A DNA stretch of 64,000 nucleotides from Prostheceraeus crozeri. Lineage: Eukaryota; Platyhelminthes; Polycladida; Euryleptidae. The position numbers and the translations under genes are program-made. The stretch spans positions 372,001 through 436,000 of the forward strand of contig CAJQUW010008928.1 of assembly GCA_907163375.1 (NCBI GenBank), given 5' to 3'. This document shows, one piece after another, positions 26,205 to 39,065 of this stretch; positions within the stretch are counted from its first letter, which is position 1, and every line of letters starts with the position of its first letter. Under the pieces are notes generated by a model that saw nothing but the letters and a program-made list of their open reading frames with translations, was not told where the DNA came from and searched no databases.

Positions 26205-27821
26205 TGTTATATTCTTGCGATTTCCGGAATTTATTTTTTCATGAATTTTTATTAGATATTAACTATCTACAATACTATATAGAAATCCATGACTTAAATC
26301 TTGCCTTGAAGAAGTATGCGAAGCTTTATTACTACCTCAGAAATCTATGACATTATTCAAAGTTATTGACCAGGGTATAGTATTGAATTATGAGTGCTTT
26401 TGTGGCTTCCATGTATACAAGTGGATCCAGTATTTGTCATTTGATAGTGCTAATGTGTTTCAAGAAGGGCTTTTATAGAATAATCATCAAACATGTCATG
26501 AAGCCGTCGTGTGGCTTCAAGCTCAATTGGAGGCTCAGATTCTCCCAAACACATAATGTCCTCAAAATCGTAAACACATAATGTCATCATAATGTTTATC
26601 TCATATCTACCTGGAAGGTTTTGTTGAAAAATGAATAGTAAAAAAATTTGCTCAATCTCGCAAGCACTTTCAATAAACGCCGTCAACCATTATGTGACGA
26701 ATATCATGCATTAAAACTGTATCATGAAATAATCTATAGGCTATGTACTCCGAAAGAAATCGATAATCGCATCAACAGGTGCCTAAGAAATATCTACTGG
26801 TTCATGGTTGGAAAACACTTAGGCAACATCCTAAAGATTAGTTCTCCGATTGACAAATTCGCAAACCAACTCAGTCATGCTTTCATTTGAATAGTTAAAT
26901 GCAGCAATTAATGTGATGTTTTTCCATAAAAGAAACTCATATTCAGTTGCTAATAAATATTCCAATTACTTCTCCATTATCTTTTTTAAAGCATCGTAAT
27001 ATTTGATCCGAGCGACAAAGGAAGGGAACACAATTGAAGAGTGAAGTTAAGGCACTCTCCTTTTCGCATCCAATAACCCTTCGCTTTCTGTCCACTTCAT
27101 TGAGTTGAATTGAGTTGCGTCTATCATATTCAGCCGACCATGGCACCCTGGAACTACCAAGTGAAGAAATAGAAGAAAGGAAGTTTGAATATTAACTCAA
27201 TTTCTATGCAATAATTACCATAGCATTGTGAAAAGTTTCATTATGTAAGTGGAGTATCACAGAACTTTGACTACTAACAGTCGTCCCGCTATGGTCCCGG
27301 GATTTAATTCCATAAATCCCGGAAATATATCATATTTTAATTAGAAATAATCTAAGGTTTTCTGGTTTGTTTTCGGGATTTAAAGACATAAAACCCGGAA
27401 AACCATAGATTATCCATTACATAATAGTTGAGTTCATGTCCGTTGTAAGTGTAAACTGTGTTAGTGTCTGCTCCGTTTACCCAAGCTCAGAGTCAACTAT
27501 GGAGTTGACTCCAGCGTCGGTGTAAACTCTGGGATTGAGCCGGTTATGTTTGAACGAACGACATTTTGCAGCGTTTTCATATAATCGAAATGTCACGTGC
27601 ATGTTGATGGAATGAAAATTCGTCATTTTACATTCAATTACCCGAAAGTGGACTGAAATCAAACAATTTAATCAGAAAACAAAAGACAAATGATTTGGGT
27701 ATATTTTTCATCATTCTCATTACGATTTGGGAAAAATGAACAACGAAGGATGTTATAAGCAAGAGTATCGTTCCTATGCAGTTAAATAAAGGAAAGATTG
27801 GTAATTTCTTAGACGGATGAG
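26205..27821. other. Host intergenic, nothing recognised
   Basis: Frames of up to 80 codons on both strands show no family resemblance. Around 27295-27420 there are short inverted repeats built on CCGGGATTTA and TAAATCCCGG. Confidence 0.5.
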
Positions 27822-28152
27822 CTACTGAAGCAGTGTGTATTTTTCTAAATTTTTGCGGTCAATTTGCCAAATTCCTCCGACTGTTCCCTTGCATGCCAAT
27901 ACTGAGGTGCCATTTCGAGGAAGACCCTCTTGTGGGACATCTGCAACGACATAGTTTCGGTTATTTGTATTAACGAATGTGCGATTGATACCAGAGTTGT
28001 CGCTGAAAAGTCTCAAAGAAGAGGATGAGTATTGAATCAGTGATTTCAAATTGTACCCTGTCCTTCGACAGCATTGGAGCCATGACGGAAAAAGACGGAC
28101 GAAAGTCGCTATACCATGTGGTTCTTTCTAAGACGGCGTTGCCGGCGTCCAC
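27822..28152 (-). pseudogene. Coding-like remnant of unrecognised protein
   Basis: Minus-strand text has protein-like composition: WYSDFRPSFSVMAPMLSKDR, then SSLRLFSDNSGINRTFVN, NYVVADVPQEGLPRNGTSVL and GGIWQIDRKNLEKYTLLQ, ending at a stop. It is richer in Gly/Pro/Trp than the surrounding random frames and reads like the C-terminal part of a globular protein. I cannot name a family. It looks broken and could be a gene remnant or part of an old mobile element. Confidence 0.3.
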
Positions 28153-28841
28153 ATGAATGCCACCGTCTTCATGGGCTCTGTTTTCTTTGCATATTTTTGC
28201 TTCTTATTAATGATTCGCATATCTGTATCAAGCGATATTTGTTCACAATAAATACAATTGACTGAAACGCAATTTTATTTATCTTTTCACTATTTGCTTT
28301 AAAATTTCTAGGTATCAAAGGAAAAATCTGATAATGTTCATCAGCATATGCGATCAGCAGATGCGAGCATATGGCAGTCAATTTCCAAGCTGCAGTTTCA
28401 CGGTGATGCATGCCACACGGATATGCCTACATTTGAGATGACTGCACGCACACGGACTCCCCCACGCGCGGTTCGTGTACTATACTAGAAGACTAAATTG
28501 GGTTTGCAATAATGGTCATCGCATAGCTTCACTCACTGTTATGAATTATCTTTGGCTTAATAAAAGCAAATATGCCGTAGCTTCGGTTGAATTGGCTGAA
28601 AAATTTCGTACGTAACTGATAGCTGACTGAGCAAGCGGCTCAAAGGCCGGTACGACCCCTACGCAGGTGGGCACGATCGAGTAGGCCGACACTATATTCA
28701 CTTTCGAGTACAGGGCGGGGTGCGGGAAATGCACATGTAGATAGCATTATGAATGAGTTGATGCGACGAGTATAGACAGGCCTACATATTATTAATTTCC
28801 ACGAAGTATAGATAATCATTTTCCAGGATGGAAAATATTAA
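28153..28841. other. Host intergenic, nothing recognised
   Basis: No gene or RNA identified. Frames are short and unremarkable. Confidence 0.45.
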
Positions 28842-29040
28842 CCTGGTGTAGACTTCTTTGAAAAAAGTCATGTACTATAACAGATAATGTATCGAGTCTT
28901 CGGCTCTCGGTCATTATAGCAGATAATGACCTCAAATCTATGCATTATCTATTACAGAATGCACAGATTTGAAATCATTATTATAATGACCGAGGAAATC
29001 TTGTAATGCATGACTTTTTTTCATAGAAGTCTGCACTAGG
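28842..29040. mobile_element. Palindromic MITE, ~199 bp
   Basis: Ends CCTGGTGTAGACTTCT and its inverted partner AGAAGTCTGCACTAGG, then AAAAAGTCATG/CATGACTTTTT. Inner arms also pair (CAAATCTATGCATTATCT with a partner 3' of it), so almost the whole element folds. The flanks ATATTAA and ATACTAA suggest a 7-bp target duplication with one mismatch. No coding capacity. Superfamily unknown. Confidence 0.7.
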
Positions 29041-30376
29041 ATACTAATTTCCAACCAAGAAAATAATTTCCTACTTCATGGAACTTATTAACCTGTGGAC
29101 ATAGAAGGCCTTACAAAATCATGCATTATTGCAATGATTTTATAGTCTTCTGTCAGAGCTGTCAACCGCTGAGATATGAATTTATCTGTGGAGAAAATTA
29201 GAAAGTGTCTTGCATTGTTGCCAAATTGTGTTCTTCGAAAATAGTGTCACTTAAATATATAAAATATCGAAATCGTTCACAATATTTTCGTAAATAGCAC
29301 TGTAGTAATTGCAAAATTGCATTGGCCCATCGAATCACTGTGCAGAGCACAGAAATAGATATTACTACACGAGATATTACTACAGATAAACAAATTATAT
29401 TCATTTCTATGCAATCACGTGAGGAAATTCAGTTTACAAAATACACAAATTTAGCGAGGACAGATGTGGGAAAATGAGGAAATCTATGCTTATGTATTTT
29501 GTTTTCAGATATCTCCTGATAGATGTCCTCACACTTGAACAATTAAAGCACATGTTTCCTGTTGTACAGTCCTTCAGCTTGCGCAGCCATTCTGAATATT
29601 AAAAGCCTGTTCAGGCCATTCCGAACCGCACTTTTGAGTCCCTGAATAGGCAGCGTCTACGACTGCCAAGGAGCTGCATGTATGTGCTTCAATTATTAAA
29701 GTCTGAGGATTTCTTTCTATTCTTCGCCCAGGCAAACTGGCACTCTGCAGTCTTTATGAACTCTTGATGGGTTGTTTTGATGTAAATTGAGCTGCTGGTT
29801 GGAAAGGTGATGAGTATTCCACATGAGTGCTGGAAAGTTGTTTGTCATTGCTTTGTGTGGCTGAGGATGGTGATGTTTGCTAGTACCCGACTAGGATGAA
29901 TATAAGACGGTATGATATAAGCCGCAAGACATTTAACGCAATATGTATAACTATGGGTGCACCGGATTTGAAAATTTTAAATCCGGCCGGAACCGGATTT
30001 GGAGATAAAACAAATCTACATTATATTACGTAAATTTGGCTTTTCCTATATAGTACAATGCATCTACAGTAGTTACTGAATTGAACGTTTAAAAGCCTCA
30101 TTTGAAAGATATGGTGTCTTGCTGTAATTTGTTTTTAATGTTTGGAAGCAACAGAATTATTGACTTGTAGATATCGGCGGATCTACTACACAACCTTGCA
30201 ATTTCCCCTTTTTCTATGCGTCACCGGCAGTCAATGAGGATTGACAAGCACTTTTCTCAACAAAAGAGAAATACCCTTCGCAATTGACGTAATCCGTCTC
30301 AGTTGGTTTGGCGGCTTAATTTTATTAGGAAGTTCACAGCAAAATCGAACCCCTTCGTACGTATAGATAGGGTCAA
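29041..30376. other. Host intergenic, nothing recognised
   Basis: Low-complexity AT-rich DNA with short frames only. No features beyond a short GGCCGGAACCGGATT-type repeat near 29960-30000. Confidence 0.45.
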
Positions 30377-30377
30377 T

Positions 30378-30431
<54 letters not shown>
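30377..30431. repeat. (TA)n microsatellite
   Basis: About 55 bp of TA with one TACA interruption. First of three TA tracts (also 32635-32693 and 33319-33373) that punctuate the Penelope/foldback cluster. Confidence 0.9.
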
Positions 30432-30436
<5 letters not shown>

Positions 30437-30462
30437 TAGAGAATGTTCAAAAATGGACTGAA

Positions 30463-31911
30463 TATAAATAAGATAATGTCCCTCGGAATCAATCGAAGAA
30501 AAACTCAAAAGACTGCCCAAACCGGTTTCACCAGTCTGTCTGGCTTCTCACGGGCAAATGTATTGAATGCAAATGAAAGATATCACTAAGGTGACACAAA
30601 ATGATGAGATCATATAGATTACTGAAATCTAGGAATTTATGCACATGAACATAGTAAACAATATCACTTAATTAATCTGTTCAATGAAGGCTTGAGAATT
30701 TTAATACATAGATTTTCTTTGTCCTCACGAGTATATTTATCACTGTTATTTGGCAGCTTCAATATGGGCATAGCATGGAATGGAGGGTCAAAGTCCATAG
30801 CACATGATGACACATGTTCACTTACGTGTAGTGTTCTGTAATTTTGGTCACGGATCTGCTGGCGATGGACTCTGATGCGTGATCTAAAAATGTCCCCAGT
30901 CTGTCCCACATAAATTTGATGACACCCACGACATTTCAAGACATAAATTACATCCCTTGAGGCACACGATAAGTTCGATTTTATTTGGAAGGTCTTCGTT
31001 TCATTATTAAGCAAATAAGAAAAGCAAGCCCCTTCTAGAATGTATCTACAACATTCACATTTTTTGTCTCCGCACTTTTTAACTCCAGTTACTGTTGTCC
31101 TGTTATTTTTGCGCAATGGATGCAAAAGTGAAGGTGGCTGACGGAAAGTGTTGATCAAATCATATTCATCGAAAGGAGAACTTAGCTTTAATGATGAAAA
31201 CGCCGGGTTGATGATTCTGCCATAAATATTCGGGCTATTCGGATTGTAAGTTTGTATGAAAGGTAAGATTTTTCGAGAATCGTGTTTAATTTTTGATATC
31301 ACTGAGGATGCACTACTAACTTTCGATTTGGAGATTGCATCACTTACAATGGTAGACGGGTAATTCAGTTTCCTCAATTGAGCTCTCAATTCATTGAACC
31401 GAATTTCTCTTGTCTCTGGTCTTGAAACTATTCTCATAATACGCTTGGCAAGAGTATAGGGAATGTTTCGGAGAGTATGGTTCGGATGGGCGGAATTAAA
31501 AGGAACAAAGCTGTGGCTGTCCGTTGGTTTACAATACAAATCAGTTTCAACTACATTTCCATCGATAATGACTAGAACATTCAGAAAATTCAATTGATTT
31601 CGATTGGTTTCCATTGTAAACCTAATTTTCCCATCCAATTCATTGAGAATTTTATAAAAATCATGAATACTTCCGAAAGAGTCGTTCCATATCGCAAAAC
31701 AATCATCTAGAAATATGATCCAAGAATTATAGAAGTAGTCAAAATCATCAATGGTTAGAATTTCTTTCATGATTATATACATCTTTTCCTCTAAAAAGCC
31801 AATAGTCAATGAGGCATATGTAGGGGCGAGTTTGGTGCCCATTTCAGTCACGGAAATTTGTAGAAAAATTTTGTTGTCGAAGCTAAAAAAGTTTTCATCA
31901 TTCTCGTTCGG
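30463..31911 (-). mobile_element. Penelope-like element, copy A (5'-truncated)
   Basis: The frame 31851-30664 (395 aa) has reverse-transcriptase motifs MGTKLAPTYASLTIGFLE and WIIFLDDCFAIW (palm D-D), a thumb region, then a linker with KKCGDKKCECCR-like cysteines. It ends in a GIY-YIG endonuclease (VIYVLKCRGC, IYVGQTGDIFRSRIRVHR). The GIY-YIG domain on the C-terminus of a short RT defines Penelope-like elements. The N-terminal part of the RT is missing because homology stops at 31911, where copy B begins in the opposite direction. The 3' flank (30463-30663) pairs with the 3' flank of copy B. Confidence 0.92.
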
Positions 31912-32634
31912 CTAAGTTCTCCTTTCGATAAATATGATTTGATCAACACTTTCCGTCAGCCACCTTCACTTTTGCATCCATTGCGCAAAAATAACAGGAC
32001 AACAGTAACTGGAGTTAAAAAGTGCGGAGACAAAAAATGTGAATGTTGTAGATGCATTCTAGAAGGGGCTTGCTTTTCTTATTTGCTTAATAATGAAACG
32101 AAGACCTTCCAAATAAAATCGAACTTATCGTGTGCCTCAAGGGATGTAATTTATGTCTTGAAATGTCGTGGGTGTCATCAAATTTATGTGGGACAGACTG
32201 GGGACATTTTTAGATCACGCATCAGAGTCCATCGCCAGCAGATCCGTGACCAAAATTACAGAACACTACACGTAAGTGAACATGTGTCATCATGTGCTAT
32301 GGACTTTGACCCTCCATTCCATGCTATGCCCATATTGAAGCTGCCAAATAACAGTGATAAATATACTCGTGAGGACAAAGAAAATCTATGTATTAAAATT
32401 CTCAAGCCTTCATTGAACAGATTAATTAAGTGATATTGTTTACTATGTTCATGTGCATAAATTCCTAGATTTCAGTAATCTATATGATCTCATCATTTTG
32501 TGTCACCTTAGTGATATCTTTCATTTGCATTCAATACATTTGCCCGTGAGAAGCCAGACAGACTGGTGAAACCGGTTTGGGCAGTCTTTTGAGTTTTTCT
32601 TCGATTGATTCCGAGGGACATTATCTTATTTATA
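31912..32634 (+). mobile_element. Penelope-like element, copy B (endonuclease half only)
   Basis: A frame 31939-32433 (164 aa) is almost identical to the last 164 residues of copy A: cysteine linker plus GIY-YIG endonuclease, with one visible residue change (CRC versus CRY). It is joined head-to-head to copy A at 31911/31912 with no spacer, giving an inverted repeat of about 720 bp per arm. Such inverted, 5'-truncated partners are typical of Penelope-like insertions. The high identity means the pair arose in one recent event or is kept alike by conversion. Confidence 0.92.
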
Positions 32635-32648
32635 TATACATGTATATA

Positions 32649-32688
<40 letters not shown>

Positions 32689-32693
32689 TATGT
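32635..32693. repeat. (TA)n microsatellite with TACA/TGTA interruptions
   Basis: Directly abuts copy B on the left and the 570-bp foldback on the right. Confidence 0.9.
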
Positions 32694-33264
32694 ATATAAT
32701 TAATTCCAAAATTGTTAGGAGGAAAAAACCATCAATTTCGGTACTCCGAGTTTCATGTGTTTAATACCACAATCATCAGCCGAATGAATTTCACAACGGA
32801 AAATTCGCAAAGCGATACCGGTTCTTTGCCATTAATCACTGGACATCACACGATAAGATATTAAAGAGAAACAAGATAGAAAGCTGTGAAAAAGTACTGA
32901 AAATGTACTGAAAATGCATTGCACATCACGTCATTTTGAAGTTATGCAGTAGAAACGAATTGGTTTCTAAGTGCAGACACAGGACTAAATATCTACTGCA
33001 TAACTTCAAAATGACGTGATGTGCAATGCATTTTCAGTACATTTTCAGTACTTTTTCACAGCTTTCTATCTTGTTTCTCTTTAGTATCTCTTTAATATCG
33101 TATCGTGTGATGTCCAGTGATTAATGGCAAAGAACCGGTATTGCTTTGCGAATTTTCCGTTGTGAAATTCATTCGGCTGATGATTGTGGTATTAAACACA
33201 TGAAACTCGGAGTACCGAAATTGATGGTTTTTTCCTCCTAACAATTTTGGAATTAATTAATTAT
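32694..33264. mobile_element. 570-bp foldback element
   Basis: Arms 32694-32953 and 32992-33264 are near-perfect inverted repeats around a 38-bp spacer. The right arm has a 13-bp extra segment (a duplicated TAAAGAGAT-like block). Each arm contains CTGATGATTGTGG ... CACATGAAACTCGGAGTACCGA. The CTGATGA...GAAA arrangement resembles a hammerhead ribozyme core, as known in Penelope-like and retrozyme elements, though pairing in stem III is imperfect. No coding capacity. Flanked by TA tracts like the neighbouring Penelope pair, so it may be an end-only derivative of another Penelope family. Confidence 0.8.
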
Positions 33265-33317
33265 ATGACACTCTGTTTTTAACATTGAGCACTTTTTCTT
33301 TTGGCAAGTTCATTCTA

Positions 33318-33318
<1 letters not shown>

Positions 33319-33373
<55 letters not shown>
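33319..33373. repeat. (TA)n microsatellite
   Basis: About 55 bp of TA repeats closing the Penelope/foldback cluster. Confidence 0.9.
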
Positions 33374-33375
<2 letters not shown>

Positions 33376-36300
33376 CAACTAAATTTCTCAGCAGTGTTAC
33401 CTAACTATCACGTCATGTGATGTAGGCATGTCGATAATAAAAAATTCGAAAGGAGTACATGAGACATAACAAAAATTTATTCAACTAATTTCCCTGAAGC
33501 GACAGTCTATTTACATTCTTTTCACAACTTTGTGCAGCATCCGCTTCAGCCATTTCCTTGTACAAGTGGCCATACAGAATTTAATGCCATTCGGTAAAAA
33601 ATTGGGTTGTGGTCACCAGATGAATGATAAATTAGAAGTAGCCTACATACAACAATAACATATCCATTTACACGGTGTGCATTGACGTAGCAATACATGA
33701 AGTATTTTATACTATGTACTGGAAATAAATAAAAATCATAAATAAGAAAGAAGAACGATAAATGACGGCAGCGGGTGAAATACCAGCATTTTAGATGCTG
33801 AAAGTCCGGTGCACCCCTATGTAGCCTATAACTCCATCCTTTATTGTCCTTAACGATTCACATATATTTAATGAAAACGTATTTAAAGTTCCGTCCAATT
33901 TTTTTATAATTGTGCAATGTTCAAAGTCAAGTGCGGTAGAATAAGTAATTGCTGATGGCTCAAAGGAGGAATGTACATTATTATTTTGCATCTTATCTAG
34001 ACACATCTTCTAGTATTTTTATTTTTAAGATTTTCACTGCTGACATTCACTCTTTCACCTTTCATTTGTTATTTTAAGCGCTTTTCCTCAGAGACGATTT
34101 CACATGATGGGCAGAATCGACTTCGTCCACCTACTCATCACACCGTATCATCCTGCAGGATTGTCGAGTTGGCTCAGACACTCTACTCACCTGTCTTGTT
34201 CCCTTTTCTCGACGTTTTTAAGCTTTCGTCTCACATGAAGTGATTCATCGTCTATAGGGAGCATCTCAATCGACCGACTGGGCTGGATACAGATGTCATA
34301 CATACGATGATTCAAAAAGGGCGATTCCCATGATGCGTAGACGTGCTAGCGAGATGATATGAAGCAAGATGCATAAGCTAAGACAGAGGGAGGCTATTGC
34401 GAAGAGAACTGGTGGAACAAAGAACAACGGCCGACTCGGTAGAGTGCCACTGAACTCATTCAGCTCGATAGACAATGAAGAAATTCTCATTGAAATGGGT
34501 GGGTTAGGAATAAAATGTTGGGATTCGGCTTTGCCCTCATTAGGCAGCAATACTACCGAAGCTTGAGAGATGCTTATAACAAATGCAGGAGCAAAGTCAG
34601 AATATCTCCTGAGAGCAATTCTGTCGAACATATCTCTAATCATATGAGACCCTCAATGCCTCATCATCCCCAAAATTAGAGTAAAAATAGTGTCTTGTTA
34701 CAGTCATTCAATGTAAGACGTGTAAACGCTTTCACATCCAATTACGTTTATTTGTTTGCCTACATTTCCTGAATGAGACGAAATTCTGGTGAGCGCAAAC
34801 ACACCAGCGCAAGCTAATTGAAATGCAACTATATTTGTAACCACACTAACCAGTATTTGATAGATAGGCCTAATCCTATTACATACGCAGACCAGCCTGG
34901 GCATAATTAATAATAACAACCGCAATCAGGGACGACTGTCTACTTGGAATACCCGCTAATAGAGATGCAAAATTCCCGGTCTTGGTATTTGCTACTATTA
35001 TTTCCGGTAATATAACTGGTTGTTAGGCCTATTTACCTATAAAACACATGTATGCCAATAGTTGCTAAATATGATTTTGTGAATATGAAATAAATAATTA
35101 ATTCCTTATCAATCAGCTATGCTTGAGTTTATGCCTTTCAATATATTTTATTGAAAAGTTATGTTTATGAAAACATAACCCATGTATTAAGTGCGAAAAT
35201 AACAAGAACATGCATATTATTTGTCTTATTTTACCGGTAATTATTATAATTAGTAATCTTATTTCCAGTAATGGGCTTCTATAATGCATATAGAATACAA
35301 TGAATAGAATCGTAAGTGCATGACTTTTTTCTCAAATCAAATTGTTGTAAACAGCTCCGCAGTAAAAGTCTCCGCACGCCAAAATTCTTTTCCAGAAGCA
35401 TAGCCAGAACGAACATACTCATGCGTTGTAATTTGAGTGCGAAGAATTTTGCGCTCATGTCCGATAGAAGTGACTATTAATTATGGGACTATTAATTATA
35501 TTTGTGGCTCTGTGCGTTCGCCGCACCAGCTCGCATCGGTGCGACAAAGGTATGATAAACGGTGCAGCCGAAAATTTTAAAAAGTTGCACTGATGCACTT
35601 ATTACAGTAAAACCGAAATAAAAAATTGTTTCGCGCTCTAGATTATCTTGCGATAGTCAACTAAAACTTCAAAATCTTGGAGGTTGGGCCTCTATCTTTC
35701 ATAATGGACGCTCATATTTTCAAAAATTTAATGCAAATTTTACAGAGTGAGGAAAATTCTAGCAGTCCTACGAATTTGAAGCAGGATTACACAGGTCGTC
35801 GTCAATATTATTTTTACAATACTTGAAAATGACTGAATTTATGAAGATATGCAACAAAAATTACAGTGACGATGACAAGCAAACATCGGGGTTCTAATTG
35901 ATTCTTTTAAAAGCATATACAATAAAGGAAGAGTCTATTTTTGATCCTTTATTCAAAATACCTGAGCACATCAGAAAATGTAAAAAGATTCGAAGCTCCG
36001 TAGTCCACAAATTACTGTGTAAGAAGGTCAACATTTCAGCATTACTCGGCTTCAAGCAGTCTCTCTGTGATGTGACAATGTTACCGGATGCCAAAATCTT
36101 TCGGACGGTTCAATGGCCGCAATAATGACAATGGACTATGTCTCAGCAAGTGTTGCAGCAGGAGGGTACCCTATGATATTCACTATGAGATTCTGAAATT
36201 CTGAGGTTGCGGGAATTAGATTTCGTGGTCCAAAATGAACTGTTACTAACTTGAATTATCTAGCATTCATCATTTTCACAGATTTTTCTCAACATCAGGA

Positions 36301-36660
36301 AATGTATCGGTTATTTTATGATATAACAGTGATTTTCAAAAGGTTCACTTTTTATGATATAGAAATTTAAAGCTTGAATTTAATTGATAAACAGATTTGG
36401 ATATCTTGGTGGATTTATTATACTGCATGCTTGAAATATATTTCTCTCATACTTGCTGTGCCTAAGACAACAGACAAAATGAATTTATTCTATTTGAACT
36501 GAAGTTATGTAGTAAAGTAACAATTTGATCGAAATTCGCACATTTCGGTGCACCGGTCCGAGAACAGGTGTCCCGGCGCACCGCGCACAGTCCCACAGAT
36601 TTGATATCAGTAATGTCGTTTTGTCATAGACGCAAAAAATTCCCTCCAATGCATTGTATT
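33374..36660. other. Host intergenic, nothing recognised
   Basis: The longest frame (34643-34296, minus) has a hydrophobic stretch but no homologue I recognise, and a competing plus-strand frame covers the same bases. No RNA genes seen. Confidence 0.4.
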
Positions 36661-36669
36661 TAGGTTCGT

Positions 36670-36865
36670 ATATCTTCCTATGTTAAAATATTGAACCGCA
36701 ATATACCTGTTTAACACATTGCGGCTCAATCATGGATAACCTTAACACAATGATATTGCAATTTAGATCTCAGAACCGCAATAAGCTATGGCTTCGGCCC
36801 TCAGCCCTATAGCATATTGCGGTTCAGATGTCTGAACTGCAATATGACATTATAATACAGGAGGA
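36670..36865. repeat. Palindromic MITE-like block
   Basis: Repeated use of GAACCGCAATA and TATTGCGGTTC in both orientations. The central hairpin 36775-36826 pairs GAACCGCAATA-AGCTAT with ATAGC-ATATTGCGGTTC around GGCTTCGGCCCTCAGCC. The CTTCGGCYCTC loop is shared with the MITE at 28842 (GTCTTCGGCTCTCGGTC), so they may be relatives. Confidence 0.6.
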
Positions 36866-38689
36866 GGGACACCTGTAGTGACTGAAACACGTCAGCTGTC
36901 ATGACGAAAATAGACGTCTGATTTGACCTCAATAACTAATATTTTCTATGCACCATGTGTGTGGATATCTTCGTTATAATAATCAAATATGATTTATCAA
37001 GCTGCAATGACGGACGACGGCTCATAGCTATCTGGTATACAGTGAGAATGCTATGTGAAATTGCGGGCATGAAATGATGCATTGTCATTACTAAGGCAAT
37101 CCAGATATTACTTAAAGAATACAAATTTATGACTTAATTGATCTGAAATTTATTACCTTATAATGCGTAATTAAACTACACGTATCATGTTCAAGCCACA
37201 GACATCTAATTTTCCAACTCGCACAGTTGTTCCCATCATTTTGTAGAATGTGAAGAAACAACAATGTGTGTTTCAAAATTGTCACTCAAAAATACAACAT
37301 TTTCTTAGCATTTTTTTAACAGAGAGTGATATTTCTTCAGAAGTAGATGCTGATTTACCTTATCTGATTTTTGCACATAATACATCTTAGGACATTTGAG
37401 TATTATTGAAAAGCATAAATAATATTCACGAGATTTTTTTCAATGACATTTCAGGTTTCAAATGACAGGCATCAATCTGCAGCTCAATTTACAAAGCTTC
37501 TGAAGCACCATGCTGCAAATTAAATACTCAACCAATACTGCCAAGCTGCAATCGTTGATAATTCCTCTTTCTAGGCGCATCATTTGCCACTGAGTCTAGC
37601 TATTACTAGTCTATTACCATTACCACCATAACTAGTCTCAGCATTACGGACAATGATCATTTTTGAAGGAATATGCTATTTCTGCCAAGCGTGTCAAATG
37701 CTCAACTTTTTGATACTCCACAGTTTTCAATCAATTAGCACCGAATAACAATCACTGCTATTAATATATTTCATATTTTTCTCTTGATAGCAGCGGTTTT
37801 AACACTGCTAAAGTGAAGTTTAATCGAAAACTAAAGTCAACCGATCAACGAATTGAAAATTCCTGATTTTCATAGTACAGTTGTCTAGAAGATGTGCAAC
37901 ACAGTTTGCAAGAAACAAGTTGCGTAACGTAATTTTTAAGCATTCCGTGCAACAATTGTGTTGGGTTCGGCGTCGGATAACAGGACAGAGCATTTCTGCT
38001 GACTTTATGCTCGGTAAATTACGTGATCGTTCATTATGAAAGAGAAATTATGTACAAGCAGAAGACGATGTTTCCTAGAAAATACTTTCAATTCAAAAAA
38101 TATCACTTTGTAATACTTATATCAAATTTTAGAACTTTACCGTACTTTATAATACCTTATGATACTTTATAGTACTTGGGTTGCCTTAGTCATTAGCTAG
38201 CCGCTGATATGTATAACACTCACTACGTACTTTTTTTGAAACTATGCACATACCGATAGTCATAGAAAAGTGCGATTGCAAATGTGGTTGGCAGTAACAG
38301 CAATATGGACGTAGATGTCGGTCCGTAATAGACAATAATTCATCGGGCGCCGTCTGATTTATTGCTACCGGAACATCATTGATATTGCAAAATTATCAAA
38401 AAAAACAAGAAGTCATAAAATTCCTACTGTCACATTTTTCTTAAGTGTAGATTTGCATTTCCATCGAGTGCGCATATTGACGCTCACGAAGAGGACATCG
38501 AGCAATCCATGTGGTCGATGCCCGTCAAAGTTGACATAATATGTCAAAATTATTCGCAGTACAATGTATATATAGCTCATGGAAGATATTACTGCAATAA
38601 GTAATGTTGTCCATACATCAAGGTTAATTAATTGCGGAGACATTGGTTCATTTATTAATGAATTTAGATGTTACTAAACGAAATGAGAT
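36866..38689. other. Host intergenic, nothing recognised
   Basis: AT-rich. No convincing frame or repeat. Confidence 0.4.
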
Positions 38690-39065
38690 ATTTGACTATT
38701 GAAATCAAGATTCTATCGTTGAATTGAGATTCAAGGTCAAATTTCCATAGCATATTTTTGAACTGAGAATGCATGATTGATCTGCGATGCTGCACCCTTG
38801 ATTTGACATGTCTAATTTGGAAAATAATAAGACATTCTTTGTAAAAGCAAAATCCTTCTGATTACTTATGTCTATGGTGTATTGTCCACTTGATATGACA
38901 ATTAATTCATGAATGTAGACATTTGTGATAGAACTGAGACATGTGACCACTGAAATAAATATTCTACCGCTGATCTGAGATTAAAAGCTCAGATTTTCAT
39001 ATCTCATTACTGAACTTAGAATGCATGATGGATCTGAGATATCGTGCGCTTGATTTCAGATGTCT
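38690..39065. repeat. Diverged tandem duplication, ~245-bp period
   Basis: The block around 38693-38810 (GACTATTGAAATCAAGATTCT ... GAATGCATGATTGATCTG ... TTGATTTGACATGTC) recurs at 38943-39063 in the same order with many substitutions (GACCACTGAAATAAATATTCT ... GAATGCATGATGGATCTGAG ... TTGATTTCAGATGTC). Function none seen. Confidence 0.6.

Noticed and set aside
30000-33400. CRISPR-like array from repeated TA tracts and inverted blocks
   Set aside because: Repeats are microsatellites and Penelope/foldback arms, not uniform repeats with unique spacers. The genome is eukaryotic.
34296-34643. Membrane-protein gene on the minus strand
   Set aside because: One hydrophobic stretch only, an equally open plus-strand frame, and no start context or homologue recognised.
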